64,000 nucleotides of DNA from Turritopsis dohrnii (Eukaryota > Cnidaria > Hydrozoa > Anthoathecata > Oceaniidae): assembly GCA_027922465.2 (NCBI GenBank), contig BQMF02000001.1:186001-250000 (forward strand). Direction: 5' to 3'. Numbering within the stretch: position 1 is the stretch's first letter; each line of letters begins with the position of its first letter. Under the pieces are notes generated by a model, which worked only from the letters and a program-made list of their open reading frames with translations, had not been told where the DNA came from and did not search any database. The translations under genes and the position numbers were made by a program. Positions 46,801 to 58,015 of this stretch are shown here, in pieces.

Positions 46801-49800
46801 GACTTTAAACTTTGTGAATGCGATATAACATCTATATTAGATGACCCACTTAAAATTTCGTGACCAAACTATGTTTCGTTTAGAAGATATGACCATTTTC
46901 CGAAAAGGTATCCGAACGCACTTGTTTACAGAGTTTGACGTCGCAGGATTCTTTCAGCCGAAATGTGTATCATTGTGCTTTTTGATGGTTTTGTTTTGTT
47001 TAAGTCTTTTTCCTCGGAACAGAATGAAGCTATTGCATTGTTATTTTCTGATGGCATTGCATTGTTGAAATCATTAATCGGGAACAACGGAAAACAACCA
47101 GCATTTGCATTTTGTCGGCAACTTCACGAGTACGAAAACATGGTTTTTTCCAGTGATGACAAGGCGATCATCTATATACTAATCACGAGTGTGCATCCGC
47201 TTTTTTCACGCTTTCACTCTCTAAAATTTCGGGTCGTTTTTGCGGTCACTTATTCATAATGAAGTGTCAGACCACGGCGGTTAATATTTTTCTACGATTA
47301 GTATAGGGGAAAACATTGCATTGCATTTAATCGTTTCAAATGTTTTGATTATTCGCGAGATCAAGAAACAATAGACAACAATGAAAGTATTGCGCGAAGA
47401 TTTATTAATGCTTTTAGGGTAAGTACGCTTTAGAACTTTTTTGTTTGTTTGTTTTGTTTTCTTATAGTATGAATAGAGTTTCTGCGTCATTACTTTTCAA
47501 ATAATACGCGATTGAAGAAATGAATATCATGGTTTTTAATCATGACGGTCTGGGTTCGTAAAGAAAATCCCAATTGTTTTTAATTCACATTTCGACACTT
47601 TTACGACTTTCGCGTTTGGCTTTTATTTACGTTGGGGTGTGGATTCCATGAACAGTTACAGCGATTTTAATCTTTTTGTTGTTTACCTGTACGCACAATT
47701 TATTTTGCTACTGTATATATCGTATCGTGAAAGATCTATTATGAATATTTTGATGTGTTTCAGATCTTCTGATTAAAAATTGTTTCTGTTCATAACTCCA
47801 GTGTTGAACTAAATATGCTTAAGCCGGAATACCTAGAGATTTTTACTTAAAAGAGTGAAGAGTTTTTCTGTATTTCTGTATTTTTTCATCACGGGGAACC
47901 ATTGCATTGCATCTTCAATCGATACAATTTATTTTTACAAATTGAAAAAGCGGATGCACAGCGCGTGTTTTTATTTTTGATGGGTTTCAAATCTTCCAAG
48001 TAAAACGATTGTTCTGCGCTCCTATATTTAAAATTCAAAGTACTTACAGCACTGGCACCTTTTCTGTTCGTCATGCTATGATTTCATTTTTCGAAACCAT
48101 TTTTGAGACGTCACTTTCAGAATTAAAACCCGTAAAAAATTTTTACACGGGATACTAGTTAAACATTATTTAGAAAAAGGCGTGTCTTGCTACAAGATTT
48201 GGAAACAAAACCCAGAGAAAAAATGGGACTTATCATCAGTCAAGCGTTTAGTAAAACGATACAAGAAGCACGGAACCATGGATAGACAAAAAGGATCTGG
48301 ACAGCCAAGAAGTGCAAGAACAACTGAAAATGAAGCTGCTGTCGAGGAAATGATTTGTTCGCAAGAAGACGCACCTGGCACACATGTTACTCCACGCAAC
48401 ATCGCAAAAGAGCTTGAGATCTCTCACTCTTCAGTGTGCAGAATGGTTAGAGCAAAACACTTAAATCAATTTAAAAGACTTAAGACACCACAGATGAATG
48501 ATGCGACAAGAAACCGAAGGGTAGAGCGTGCCGCAGGTCTCTTTGAAAAGTTTTCAAAGAACCCTTGAATGATCGAGCGAGCTGTGTTTCAAGATGAAAG
48601 CGATTTTCCCTTACAAGTTCCTTTAAACAATCAGAACGATCGAGTTTATTTTAAAGGACAGAAAAAAGACGTGCCTGACGAAAACCTTTTTCATTCAACG
48701 AACCGACAATCAATTAAAGTCATGGTTTCAGCTGCTTTGACTTGGTACGGTGTTACCAAACCAATCTTTGTCAATCGTAAAGGTCTAAAAGTCAATGCAC
48801 ACAATTACAAAAACCATTTAAAGAAAGAACTTTTCCCTGCGATAAGCAAAGTATATCCAAGAAATGATTGGATTTATATCCAGGATGGAGCGACATCTCA
48901 TACGAGCAACTTGGTACAAGATTTTCTCAACGAGACCATGCCAAGACGTTTTGTAAAAAAGGACCAATGGCCACCAAAGTCACCTGACTGTAACCCTTTG
49001 GATTATTATTTCTGGAACAAAGTCAAGTCAATGGTCTATGAAGGAAGGATCCACAAACCATTCGAAAGTGAAGAGGAAATGATCTTGAAAATCAGATCTG
49101 TTTGGAAAAAGTGTGCATCAAATCTCGGAGAGATCCGGAAAGCGATGAGAGAGTTCCCCAACAGATTGGAAGCAGTTAGAGATTGCAATGGATCTTCAAT
49201 CAAGATGCTTTATTCTTGAACACTTTTTGCTTAGTCATTTTCACTTTTGAAAGTCTGTATGTTTGATGGTTTTATATAATTTTGCTTTCATAATTTCTGC
49301 TAACCTAAAATTTGTAAGATAAGGAAAATAATAGATCGTTATTGACGTCAATTCTATAAACAAGTGAGTTTGGATACCTTTTTGGAAAATGGTCATATCT
49401 TCGAAACGAAACATAGTTTGATAAAAAAATTTCAGGTGATTATCAAATATAGATTGTAAATCATTTCCACAAAGTTTAAAATAACTAGGGTAAAGACAAA
49501 AGGCTACGTCAAATCTTTAATTTTGGGGGCGTTTTTTTTTACACACCCGGTATAAAGCTTGTGACAATGAATGTCACACTTTTTTTAGAATGGCTCTTTT
49601 AGAAATTTAATAGAAAGAATATCGCTTGAAAAATTGCTTGGTAAATAAAGAAGGCCTACTAAACTCAATCGCACCCAAAGCAACCCCCGAGTTACGCTAC
49701 TGTCTACTTATTTTAGGGATCTGGAAACGAAGTTATTCAATCTGAATACGAAAATAACACAAAACGTCACGAGCATCCTTCAGGTTCACTTTTCCGGAAA

Positions 49801-52606
49801 CAAAAAAAATGGCTGCACATCCGAGAAATTTTTTTTGTGAAAATATTTAAAAGTTGCCAGCATAAAAATCATAAATCCTAAAAAAGCAAAATGTTGCGTA
49901 CACAAAATGTAGCGAAAGTCGCGAGAATTTTTGTGCTCCCAATTTTTTGATGAACTTTGTCTGTATCTCGACGAATTCTATTCACATGTTCTCGGGTTTC
50001 ATAGAAAAACACAAGTTATTTTGTTTGCAATTTGTTTATATTGATGTGAATGTACAAAGTAAAGAGTCCTAAGTTACAAATTAAATCAGATTGATAATTA
50101 CTTCTTTCACGATTTTACAATACATTTCTCAAGAAAAAGTTGTGAATGCACTTTGTTGTGTGGCTGTCATAAAGTAGTATGAAACGCTTTTTTTATCGCA
50201 AGTTTTGGTCGAGTGGTCCTAACTAAACTGCCATTCAGGCATATTTCAAAGCACTTTTAGCTACTACCATTTTTTGGAAGATTGAGTTTAAAAATAGTTT
50301 GCAAACAGTGTGGGGTCCAGGGTCTAGGGTTCCGTGGTATAATTACTTTGCTCATTCTCCTGAACTCTAGATATTCAGATATCATTGCATGGGTTCGAAC
50401 AAAACTATCGTTTGAAATTCTTAAATCTACTATATCGTGTGTGAGAGGATCGAGAGTCCCATGGAGAAAACAAAACACTATTGCTGATAGCGGTGATATA
50501 TATTTAAATTATTTTGAAGCTAACATAGCATAATCTTGCCAGTTTGATTGAGCCCTTATACTTGCCTTTCTAGTGTCTGATAGTGCCCTCCCACGTATCT
50601 CCTTCAAACGGGCCTATATTTTCATCTTCACGCTACTGAGCCTATCTTCACCTATTCTTGCCATTTTAGTTTTTTAAGCTTGTTTTCTTTTAGTTTTTAC
50701 TTATGTATATATATTTCAATTTATCGCAGCACTTATTTATTTATCTATTTATTTATTTTATAATGATATATAAATTTTAATATTTTGTATTTAATATGAA
50801 TGAGAAAATTATATTAAACGATTAAATATTTCCTTCTCCTGAACTCCTGTTGAAAAGCATCTTCAAATTTAGTATACCGAAAATATCACTACTTGTACAC
50901 GAACGTGCATGATATTTCTGCCATATTTAAGAAAAGGTTATCTCCATGAGCAAAGAGCAATTTGAACTCTAGAGTAGAGTGGTGAGAGTGACGGAGAATC
51001 ATGGCAGGCCTAATGCTGTAAGAATGATTCGAGGATCTGTTCTGAAATCTGTAAGAATGATTTCTCATGTTTTTCAGAACATAGAACTACAGAATTAAGG
51101 ATTGAGTTTCCACTACTGTTATACGGTAGTAAAGAAGTGCTTGGAAATATGCCTGCCATTTAAAACCCCGATTTTCTGATTACATAAAGTCAATTTTGGG
51201 TCATTCCATGTCAAATCAAACTAAAGAAACTAAAGATGTCTAAAGATGAAGATCCTCAATTAGTACTTCCATAAAGAAATTTTGTCCGAATTGTCCCAAA
51301 TTTCCCATTCTTGAACAAATTATTAGAACAGTGGTCAAACTTCAAACTCAGCATATTCTGCAGGAAATCGATGTTTAAATTTTAGAGAAAATTGTTTGAA
51401 TATCGGATCCAAAATTTTGTGTTGAAAATTATTATAGTCGCAACCTAATTATGTGATTGACAGATTCTAGAGTTGTGAGGCTTCTTTTTGGAGCCACAAA
51501 AATCACAAAGCACTTTACATATCAAAGACTTGGACATAACGCAATGGAGTAATAAGGTCTTAATTGTTTTTATCTGTGTGTTTTCTTTAATTTGTAGGTT
51601 TGCTTCGCTATGCCAACAATTCAAACTACAAAAACGATGTCATGATCAGAAAAGAGGTACGAATGTCTGATTGTCCGGCACCATTGTTTTATTCATTCAT
51701 TGTTTTAAGGTATACCTTAAACCGACTTATCAACCGACCATAATATTTTTTCCAATTGAAATGTGTCACACTTTGAATGCAGAACATAATTTAGATAACC
51801 AAACATCTTTCTATGTGTTGTGGTTCCTTCCCATGACACAGTGGTGGATATGTATGATAGAACGTAGTGATGGGTTTTATTCTCAGCTGATGATTTCCGG
51901 TGCTTAAAGTTATTTCGAAAATTGCTGTCTCAGATATTGAAATGATGTATTTTTGCAGGTATTCACCAATAAGTGTGTGATAGAAGAAGTGAAAAGGATC
52001 ATTGAAGATAGTGAGGTTGGGTTGTTTCCTCTATCTTACTTTCAGGTTCTTTGGGGTTTTTTCTTCGGTTGACTTCTGTTTATGTACATGTTTTTATTTA
52101 GCTTCTAAAGGAAGATGATGCATTGTGGCCAGCCCCTGACAGAATCGGCAGGCAGGTGAGCTGACATGAAAATATGTGAACGATTTAGTTTTTTTGTATT
52201 GTCTCATTTTTCTAAATGACTTGCTCTTATTCGTCATGTTCTTATCGACCACTCTATAAAACCTTCCACATCGTTGTTTTGTTGTTAAATTCTTAGGAAC
52301 TTGAAATAGTGATGGGCGATGAACACATATCATTCACAACCTCGAAAATCGGATCACTTATCGATGTAAATAACTGCAAGTGAGTCATATCCTTTACCCA
52401 TAGAAAACTTCATGGGGAAAATGTTGTCATTTCAAAACAACCTTCACTACGTTATAACATAGTTCAACATAGTGAAACATAATGGTTGTGTATCGTTTGT
52501 TTTCAGAGATCCTGAAGGTTTGAAATGCTTCTATTACCTCGTTCAAGATTTGAAGTGCTTGGTGTTTTCACTTATCGGGCTTCACTTTAAAATTAAACCC
52601 ATTTGA
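37815..52606 (+). CDS. MAGOH: Mago nashi homologue, exon junction complex core
   Basis: MAGOH binds RBM8A/Y14 and locks eIF4A3 on spliced mRNA; it acts in mRNA localisation and decay. Six exons: 37815-37905, 51598-51656, 51959-52015, 52102-52155, 52297-52379, 52507-52606. All have GT-AG introns and matching phases, giving 147 aa (human 146). Diagnostic stretches are [69 protein letters not shown] and the C-terminus GLHFKIKPI. Intron 1 is 13.7 kb and holds nested transposons in sense orientation (hAT, mariner), while introns 2-5 are 86-302 bp. The reading frame is intact, so the gene should be functional if intron 1 is spliced. Confidence 0.95.
38549..38710 (+). pseudogene. MADF (Myb/SANT-like) fragment of Harbinger
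   Basis: The 53-codon ORF contains [20 protein letters not shown], the typical opening of a MADF domain (FIxLW...LWxxxxxxYK). The second half of the domain is lost. PIF/Harbinger elements encode such a DNA-binding partner next to the transposase, and the location between the Harbinger TIRs fits. Confidence 0.6.
38714..38820 (-). pseudogene. N-terminal fragment of Harbinger transposase
   Basis: The minus-strand reading [17 protein letters not shown] followed by [12 protein letters not shown] matches the start of Harbinger nuclease proteins (LxxEL...D...Y...LRMS...FExL). It ends at a stop 2-4 nt from the end of the convergent MADF ORF. The DDE core is missing. Confidence 0.6.
39401..45365 (+). 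CDS. hAT-family transposase (ZNF862-like)
   Basis: Exons 39401-39622, 39832-40108, 40223-40399 and 43753-45365 join in phase (0, 1, 1) to an unbroken 762-aa protein. In order: an N-terminal TTF/BED-type finger (WCKLC, later HLNEGNGH); the RNase-H-like core, with first catalytic Asp in [10 protein letters not shown] and second in TADGASVN; and the C-terminal dimerisation region [21 protein letters not shown] nuclear-signal-like KSKRRVRRE follows, then an acidic Ser/Glu/Asp tail. The catalytic Glu is expected just before the dimerisation motif. No stop or frameshift is seen, so the element may be able to move or was recently active. Intron 3 (3.35 kb) is swollen by nested elements. Confidence 0.88.
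41447..42732. mobile_element. GC-ended TIR element with CAAAA duplication
   Basis: TIRs CATGGGCCACGGC lie at both ends, flanked by CAAAA at 41442-41446 and 42733-42737. G/C-rich runs (ggggggccatggccccccc at the left, ggccccccccac at the right) sit just inside. It has no coding capacity and contains a SINE. Confidence 0.75.
42105..42425 (+). mobile_element. tRNA-derived SINE
   Basis: The tRNA-like head has an A-box-like tgatagccttgtgaaagag and a B box ggttcaatcc at 42160-42169. The body is unrelated, about 220 bp, and the tail is (aatag)n from about 42400. This is the standard pol III promoter plus body plus short-tandem tail layout. The parent tRNA is not identified. It is the innermost insertion of the MAGOH-intron nest. 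Confidence 0.75.
45753..46732. other. MAGOH intron 1 between two transposons
   Basis: There is a short inverted repeat near 46130-46200 (gacacggtaaa / tttaccgtgtc). A minus-strand ORF at 46510-46286 has a hydrophobic stretch [17 protein letters not shown] and ends at a stop. It has no family match and no convincing splice partner, so I do not call it a gene. Confidence 0.4.
46733..49550 (+). mobile_element. Tc1/mariner-superfamily transposon
   Basis: TIRs CCGGGTGTGTCAAAAAAAAC (left) and CCGGGTGTGTAAAAAAAAAC (right, inverted) continue with gccccc. TA flanks both ends (46731-46732, 49551-49552). Similarity of the ends extends about 100 bp inward (gtagccttttgtctttac). It contains one transposase gene with a single in-frame stop. 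About 1.4 kb before the gene has no recognisable content. Confidence 0.92.
48182..49219 (+). pseudogene. Tc1/mariner-type transposase with one stop codon
   Basis: An N-terminal helix-turn-helix pair ([20 protein letters not shown], then ITPRNIA-like and SHSSVCRM) is followed by an IS630-type DDE/D core. The core residues are Asp in FQDESDF, Asp in [10 protein letters not shown], and the third acid, Asp, in [15 protein letters not shown]. About 38 residues separate the second and third acids, unlike the DD34E/DD34D of classical Tc1/mariner. A TGA at 48566-48568 splits the frame where Trp would fit; everything else is open (345 codons). Probably a recently inactivated copy. The true start may be upstream of 48182, since the frame is open to [13 protein letters not shown] residues. 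Confidence 0.85.
49551..51597. other. 3' part of MAGOH intron 1
   Basis: AT-rich sequence with short TATTTATTTAT repeats near 50720-50765. ORFs present are short and without motifs. No gene or complete transposon recognised. Confidence 0.5.
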
Positions 52607-53111
52607 TTGGACCAGAAATGGGGATTTGTTACTTTGTCAGCTGATCATCATGCGATTGGTACTCTAATCAAAACGAACGATGAACTTGTTTATTTATAAA
52701 GAGGAGACAAGTTTACTTTTTATTTTACCTTGTAAAGTAGAACCTTTTGATATGTACTGAAAACAAAACAGGTTAATTGGACGGTTGTCTTGTGATTTAC
52801 AAATATTCTTAATCAAACCAGATTGACCAAAATAACCTTAGAATGGTTGTAAGATGCAACTAGTTTTGTCTGTTGCGGGACTTGTTAGAAGATCTCAACA
52901 TCAAATCCTGTTTCGAACGTTCAAAATATTTTGTGTTTGCCCTCCTTCGAACCTCATACAAAACCTTTGAGTGTCGAATTTGTCTAAAAGATTTCAGACT
53001 GATACCATATAATAATACGAGTGTGTTCAGAGGTGTAATTAGAGTCTGGCAAAATTTGTGGAGGAGAGTTAAATCATTTCAAGTAGAAAAGGAAAGCGTG
53101 CAAGTATCTTA

Positions 53112-53525
53112 GGGGCTGATCATATGGAGCTTTTCATCCCGGCAGGGGGCGGGATGAAAATTGTCCCGGGACAGTTTTTACATAGCGGTCATATGAGATT
53201 TTTGTCCCGCCTTGCCGGGATGAAAATCATCCCGGGATAGTTTTTGTAATTGTTTATATAAAAATTGTAATTACTGCGCACGCGTGAAATATTATCTCGT
53301 CCCGGCAAGACGGGATAACTGTGATCAGATGGGGAAAAAACACCTCGCTTAAGCGGGGATCCCGGCAGAAATAAACGAGATCCCGCCTAACCAGTACAGG
53401 GTGATTTTTTTCATTTTCCATATAATCAGAAAAATTTTTTTAGCGAGAATTACGCAAAAGCTAGGATCTCGTCAAAACGTCTCGTCTCGCCCTGCCGGCA
53501 TGAAAAACTCCATATGATCAGCCCC
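53112..53525. mobile_element. 414-bp PIF/Harbinger-type MITE
   Basis: TIRs GGGGCTGATCATATGGAG at the left (with tttttcat-type extension inverted at the right) are flanked by TTA on both sides (53109-53111, 53526-53528). The interior repeats cccgg, gccggga and catatga words in both orientations. Non-coding. Confidence 0.85.
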
Positions 53526-54133
53526 TTACTGTGTTGGACTCCTCCACTTTTGACTGATTCTGAATACGCTTGGTGTGTTCGTTTGACGACCTCAGACCAT
53601 CTTTTCTTTTTATCATCTTTTCCTTGATAATTTCATCGGAAGATGAAATGAAAAAAGTAATTGTGCATTACTAGCACAATATAGACATTTCCTTGAAGAA
53701 AAAAATCTTAAATAACCAAGGCATTAAAATCTGAAATGTTTCAAAAGTTTTAAAAACAGATGTAATGTGCATAGTACATTCTTTATGCGGGTGTATAACG
53801 TTATGTAGAGTCTCCCAAAGGTGGCACCATAGTTGTTGCCGGAGGGAACATTTTGAATTCAAATGCTGAAAAACCCGATACAATACACTTATAGATTCAT
53901 AAACAGTTTGAACTACAGAAATTGTAATATGAACATCTCAAACAAAATTTTAATAAAACAACAAAAATTTTACTAACATATTTACTATTAGAGCACCTCT
54001 TGAAAGCATAGAAATAGGTTTTTCGATGCATATACCAGTATGATATGAGCGGCAGCTGTGATGTGAAGTCCAGAATTCTTGAGCAATATTTCCTTTCATT
54101 GTTGACTAGAATTTCTTTCATGTAAAGTGAAAG

Positions 54134-54235
54134 CAACCTCGTCCCCAGGACTTCTTGCCTTTTTCGATATACGGATAGCGGCGAAGAAAGCCATACGCAT
54201 ATCGAAAAAGGTAAGAAGCGCTGGGGACGAGGTTG
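54134..54235. mobile_element. 102-bp palindromic MITE with 9-bp duplication
   Basis: The two arms are nearly perfect inverted repeats starting CAACCTCGTCCCCAG. A perfect 9-bp duplication AAGTGAAAG flanks it (54125-54133, 54236-54244). A 9-bp target is typical of Mutator-like elements. Related copies or halves lie at 2794, 7395, 26670 and 59947. Confidence 0.88.
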
Positions 54236-54595
54236 AAGTGAAAGAACTCTTCATGTTTAGTCGTTTTCGTTAATTTCCGGAAATGCAGTCTATTGTCATA
54301 CCTTCTTGTGCTGTCAGGCTGCAACTAGGGACAAAAAATTTTGGATTTACAGACGGAAAACGCTACTGAATATTCTACTGCTTCCGTGTCGAACATATAT
54401 AAAATGACCAGTATAAAACAGTGGGGAATGCCAGATATTTGAGATAAGTAAAAGAACTCTGTTTTGAGATCTTTATACAAAGCTATTCAAATGATCATTT
54501 TTTAACAATTAAACCTTAAATTATGTTAACTGTAACCTATTTAGAATTTTCAAAATTTCTTGTAGTTCGTTTTCAGATTTTTTTCACCCCTCGAT

Positions 54596-56721
54596 TTAGC
54601 TTTTCTTCGGTGTGGTCTTAGGTGGCGCTGGCTCAGTTTTTTTAGGTACTGTCTTTGGTGGTTCAGGTTTTCTTGCTGTAGTCTTGGGTGGGTCTGTTTT
54701 TTTGGGTGGTTCAGTTTTCTTGGGTGGTTCTGTTTTCTTGGGTGGTTCTGTTTTCTTGGGTGATTCTGTTTTCTTGGGTGGTTCTGTATTTTTCGAATCT
54801 GCTTTAACTGTTGTCTTACATTCCGGCAGGACACAATCTTCCATTTTGATTTCCGTGGGGCCATTAGGACACGGTTTGCCGCCATGAAAAGGACCGATAC
54901 ACTGTTTCTTCAACTCTCTCTTTCCTTTCCCACAGGTCACCGAACACGGCCCTTTTGTCCCGGGGCCGTATTTTCCGTCAACTGGACATTTTTTCTCGAA
55001 TTTACATTCTTCTCGTTCAACCAGTGGTTCGTGACACGGCAAGCCGTAATGTTTCGGAGCTGGATTGTCACATTGTCGTTTTCGCCGTCTCGAAGCACCT
55101 TCACAATCTTTATTACACTTTTCCCAAGCTCCCCATAAACCCGGCTTGCCGTCAATTGGACATTCGCGAAGAAAACACTTCAAGGTCTCAACTTTCGGTC
55201 CAAGTGATGAACACGGCTTGCCGTATCCTGCGTGTGGTTTCGTGCAATTCCGATATCGACCTGTATAGAATGATAATTAGAATGCAATACAAGTGAATGA
55301 AAATTTGAAAGACTTTCAGTACAAAGTATATACCCTATTACCCCGTTTTTAAGCCCCCCTCAGATTTACGCCCATGGGCTTAAATCCGGATTCAAGCCCA
55401 TGGGCGTAAATACGGAGCCATTTTCAGCATTCGAGAAAAAACAAAATCATTCTCAGGTGCATCATTTTTTTTTAAAAAAATCAGTCAAATTTACACGGCT
55501 TCCTTCTTAAATAATCCTTAATTAGTAAATGCCCTTTTTCTGTGGACACATATGGTCCCTTTACTTTGTATAGTCCAGGGACTTCCAATCCATTTCCTCT
55601 TGTATTTTGTCGGCTGCCAACCACTTCTACTGTGACATTTCCACCGTTTGCCAAAATGTACGTTATATACGGGGATATAACTCTCGAAACATGACCGACG
55701 GTTTCTGCATTTTTCATAACTCTAACTGCATGTTTATCGTGCAAATTATCTGGTTGCCTTTCACAACAAAGTTCCTCTCCAAGGGAAGGTGTCCAAACAT
55801 CTTTGTACACATGATGCCCTGTAATAAATTCTTGGAATTCAAACTTATATGAGCGAAAATCTTGTCCGCGTGCCATTTCCAATAGAACACATAAATATTG
55901 AAGTCGTGTAAAATATTTGAAAATGAAAAAGTACCATCATACTTCTCTCGTATTTATTTGATGATCTATTTCCCATATTTTGGTTCATATTATCCTTTCT
56001 TATCCAAATTAGAGAATTTTTGGTACTTATTTTTTTTAGCCCATGGGCTTAAATCCGGACCACTTTTTGAAAGAAAAAAACTGACTCAACATTAAAAATC
56101 CGTTTTTAAGCCCATGGGCTTAAAAACGGGGTAATAGGGTACTTTAAGTATACAGTATTTGTGTTCTTTTCCTTCAAATTTCTAAGACTTTCTATAAATG
56201 AGTTTATCGAAGTTTCTGTCAATTACAGTGACAGCTAGTCAGAACATTTGATAAAGAGTCACTACGAGTGAGCGTATTTCTATAGAGATATACAATTTGG
56301 ATGAAAATGCTCTTCTTCGTAGTGACTTTTTGACGATTTTACCCACTAGGAACATTAAGAACATTATCATGCTCAACTACTTCAGAAATTATAAGGCTGA
56401 AGTTGCAGGAATATACTTTACTACAGGGATGGGGCAAAAGTTGAACACCTCGGCTTCGATAAAGTATGCGTTCAAATTATAGTTTTTGTTTTTACCTTTC
56501 CAGCTGGGACCACAAAACTTCATGCACCTTGACCATGAACTCCACTCCCCATATTCGCCATTTTTAGCTGCTATTGTGTTATATATAGCCGGTATATACA
56601 AAAAGCATGCTAGAAATACAGCCGGTACCAGTAAAAAGTATGTTTTGGCAGTCGGTAACATCGTATTAATTGGTAGTTTCTTTGTGGAGCACTGAAACGA
56701 GAAACACAAGTTTTGCATCAT
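54596..56721 (-). CDS. Membrane-anchored thrombospondin type 1 repeat protein
   Basis: Exons 56721-56496 and 55260-54596 join at phase 1 to give 296 aa from the first ATG. A second ATG 20 codons later (MLPTAKTYFLLVPAVFL) is a more usual start for the hydrophobic segment, which is an uncleaved anchor or signal peptide. Three TSP1 domains follow: GEWSSWSRCMKFCGP to CFLREC, GLWGAWEKCNKDCEG to FEKKC, and GPCSVTCGKGKRELKKQC to VLPEC, each with six cysteines. The first has two Trp, and the third has lost its Trp motif. The C-terminus is low complexity: PPKKTE repeated several times, then Pro/Lys/Thr-rich to the end. TSP1 repeats bind matrix and glycosaminoglycans, so the likely site is the cell surface or matrix. 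Start choice is uncertain. Confidence 0.85.
54680..54790 (-). repeat. In-frame 18-bp repeats encoding PPKKTE
   Basis: About five tandem copies of an 18-bp unit (ggtggttctgttttcttg on the plus strand) encode the PPKKTE repeats of the TSP1 protein tail. Length is likely polymorphic. Confidence 0.8.
55333..56139. mobile_element. 807-bp transposon carrying a HIRAN gene
   Basis: Perfect TIRs CCCTATTACCCCGTTTTTAA continue with gccc, flanked by TA at both ends. The palindrome agcccatgggct(t) recurs at 55367-55405 and 56037-56125 next to taaatccgga, forming subterminal repeats. It lies in the single intron of the TSP1 gene, on the same strand for its ORF. No transposase is present. Confidence 0.88.
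55481..55882 (-). CDS. HIRAN-domain protein encoded by a mini-transposon
   Basis: An intact 133-aa ORF has FEFQEFITGHHVYKDVWTPS, then the HIRAN core with GEELCCERQPDNLHDKHAVR (conserved E..N..D..A), then VGHVSRVISPYITYIL and a final GLYKVKG block. HIRAN domains bind 3' DNA ends or damaged DNA in HLTF/Rad5 proteins, but here the domain stands alone. It is the only gene between the two TIRs. Purifying selection is suggested by the open frame in an otherwise AT-rich element. Whether it helps mobility is unknown. Confidence 0.75.
   Translation of the reverse strand: MEMARGQDFRSYKFEFQEFITGHHVYKDVWTPSLGEELCCERQPDNLHDKHAVRVMKNAETVGHVSRVISPYITYILANGGNVTVEVVGSRQNTRGNGLEVPGLYKVKGPYVSTEKGHLLIKDYLRRKPCKFD
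56240..56352. mobile_element. Third copy of the CCCAGTG-family MITE
   Basis: Contains gtatttctatagagatata, then gaaaatgctcttcttcgtag and tgactttttgacgatttta, ending acccacta. This is the same layout as 19281-19400. The left end is diverged. Confidence 0.6.
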
Positions 56722-58015
56722 TTTACGGGTTCTAGGACAATTCCTGCCTGAACAATTACCCCCGGATGATTGTTCCCCCAGTAAATAGTCCCCTGGAGCA
56801 TTGGCTCCTGATAATTACTGCCGGGGACAATTTTCCAAGGGTAGGGGATTGTCCTGACACCCATCTTAAAGAAGCATTATTGATCACCAATGTAGTTCTC
56901 AAGGCATCCTACATCACGAGAGCGGTAGAACCTTAAGAATTAAGATTTATCATAAAATAACAGACACTTGTATTAAAAAAAAAAAAAAGTAGCAAAATTT
57001 GATCTGAATTACAAATTTGGACAGAAACTGTGACACTTTACGAGAGAGCGCCTACCACAGCCGCTATGTACCATTACTCGTATAAAAGGCTTTCATATAT
57101 GATGTGTTGTTAGCTTAAGTCACAGTTCACACTGGAACCCTAATGTAGCTCACCTATCGAACGTATACTCCTGGTGTACGTGTATACTCCTATACACATA
57201 TTTTTCACTTTCTCAAGTGTTTTGATATATGGAAATTTCTTGCGAAGTTTTCTTTGCAGAAAACGCAAAATATTTTCTTATTTTTGTTTGCATTTTTCTG
57301 CTAAATCTGTGCGCGCATGTGCGTAATAGTATTTTTTTTCCCCGTATCAAATCACCACCACTAATTTTGTTGTATCTACCTATTAACTGACATATAACCA
57401 ATTTTAGTCAAGTCCTAAATTTGTTCAGGTCAGCGAGAAACACACCTTCAGTTTTCGTGAGGGAAATATTAGGCTCGTTTCGAATGGATATACATGCTCA
57501 TTTAAATTACATTCTCCATATAGTAATAATTATTTCTTACAATGATCTTCTGTTACTAAGCTGTCATTGAGATTTGTCTTCTAACGATTGGCATCGAAAT
57601 GCGTTATCAAAACAGCATATGAGAATCATTCATCAGTAAACTCCCCTATCATGATATTTTGGATTTCGTGACAAGCGCTCTCCAACACTGTATTTTATAT
57701 CATCTATATCATTCTACAAAAACATAGTAGAATGCTTTTAAAAAACAAAGAAGGAGGAGGGTTAATGAATTATAAAGGCAATATTATGTATAAATATGTA
57801 AAGAGATTTACTATTGTTAATTGTAACAATTACACACTTAAAGTCATAAAAGCAAAGCTGACTTTGATTGTCAACGATTACATGCTGTATAGAGTTGTAG
57901 CAAAGCTGACATTTATTTGTGATCAAGTGTTAAGAATAGTCCTTCCCGAATTTCTGTTTGAACACCTTGTAAATATAAAAAGAAGGTTTCACAGACCAGT
58001 TCGAAGGAAAACTCC
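56722..58015. other. Intergenic stretch upstream of the TSP1 gene
   Basis: A GC-richer patch at 56740-56860 (ccccggatgattgttccccc, ccggggacaatttt) resembles one at 58505-58630, so both belong to a dispersed repeat. No gene recognised. Confidence 0.4.

Larger units (their letters stand above)
52607..54595. other. Intergenic stretch between MAGOH and the TSP1 gene
   Basis: Contains two complete short elements (53112-53525 and 54134-54235) and otherwise no supported gene. MAGOH and the TSP1 gene are convergent here. Confidence 0.5.

Noticed and set aside
54612..55296. Plus-strand ORFs over the TSP1 exon
   Set aside because: Antisense shadows of cysteine-rich TSP1 coding sequence and its 18-bp repeats.
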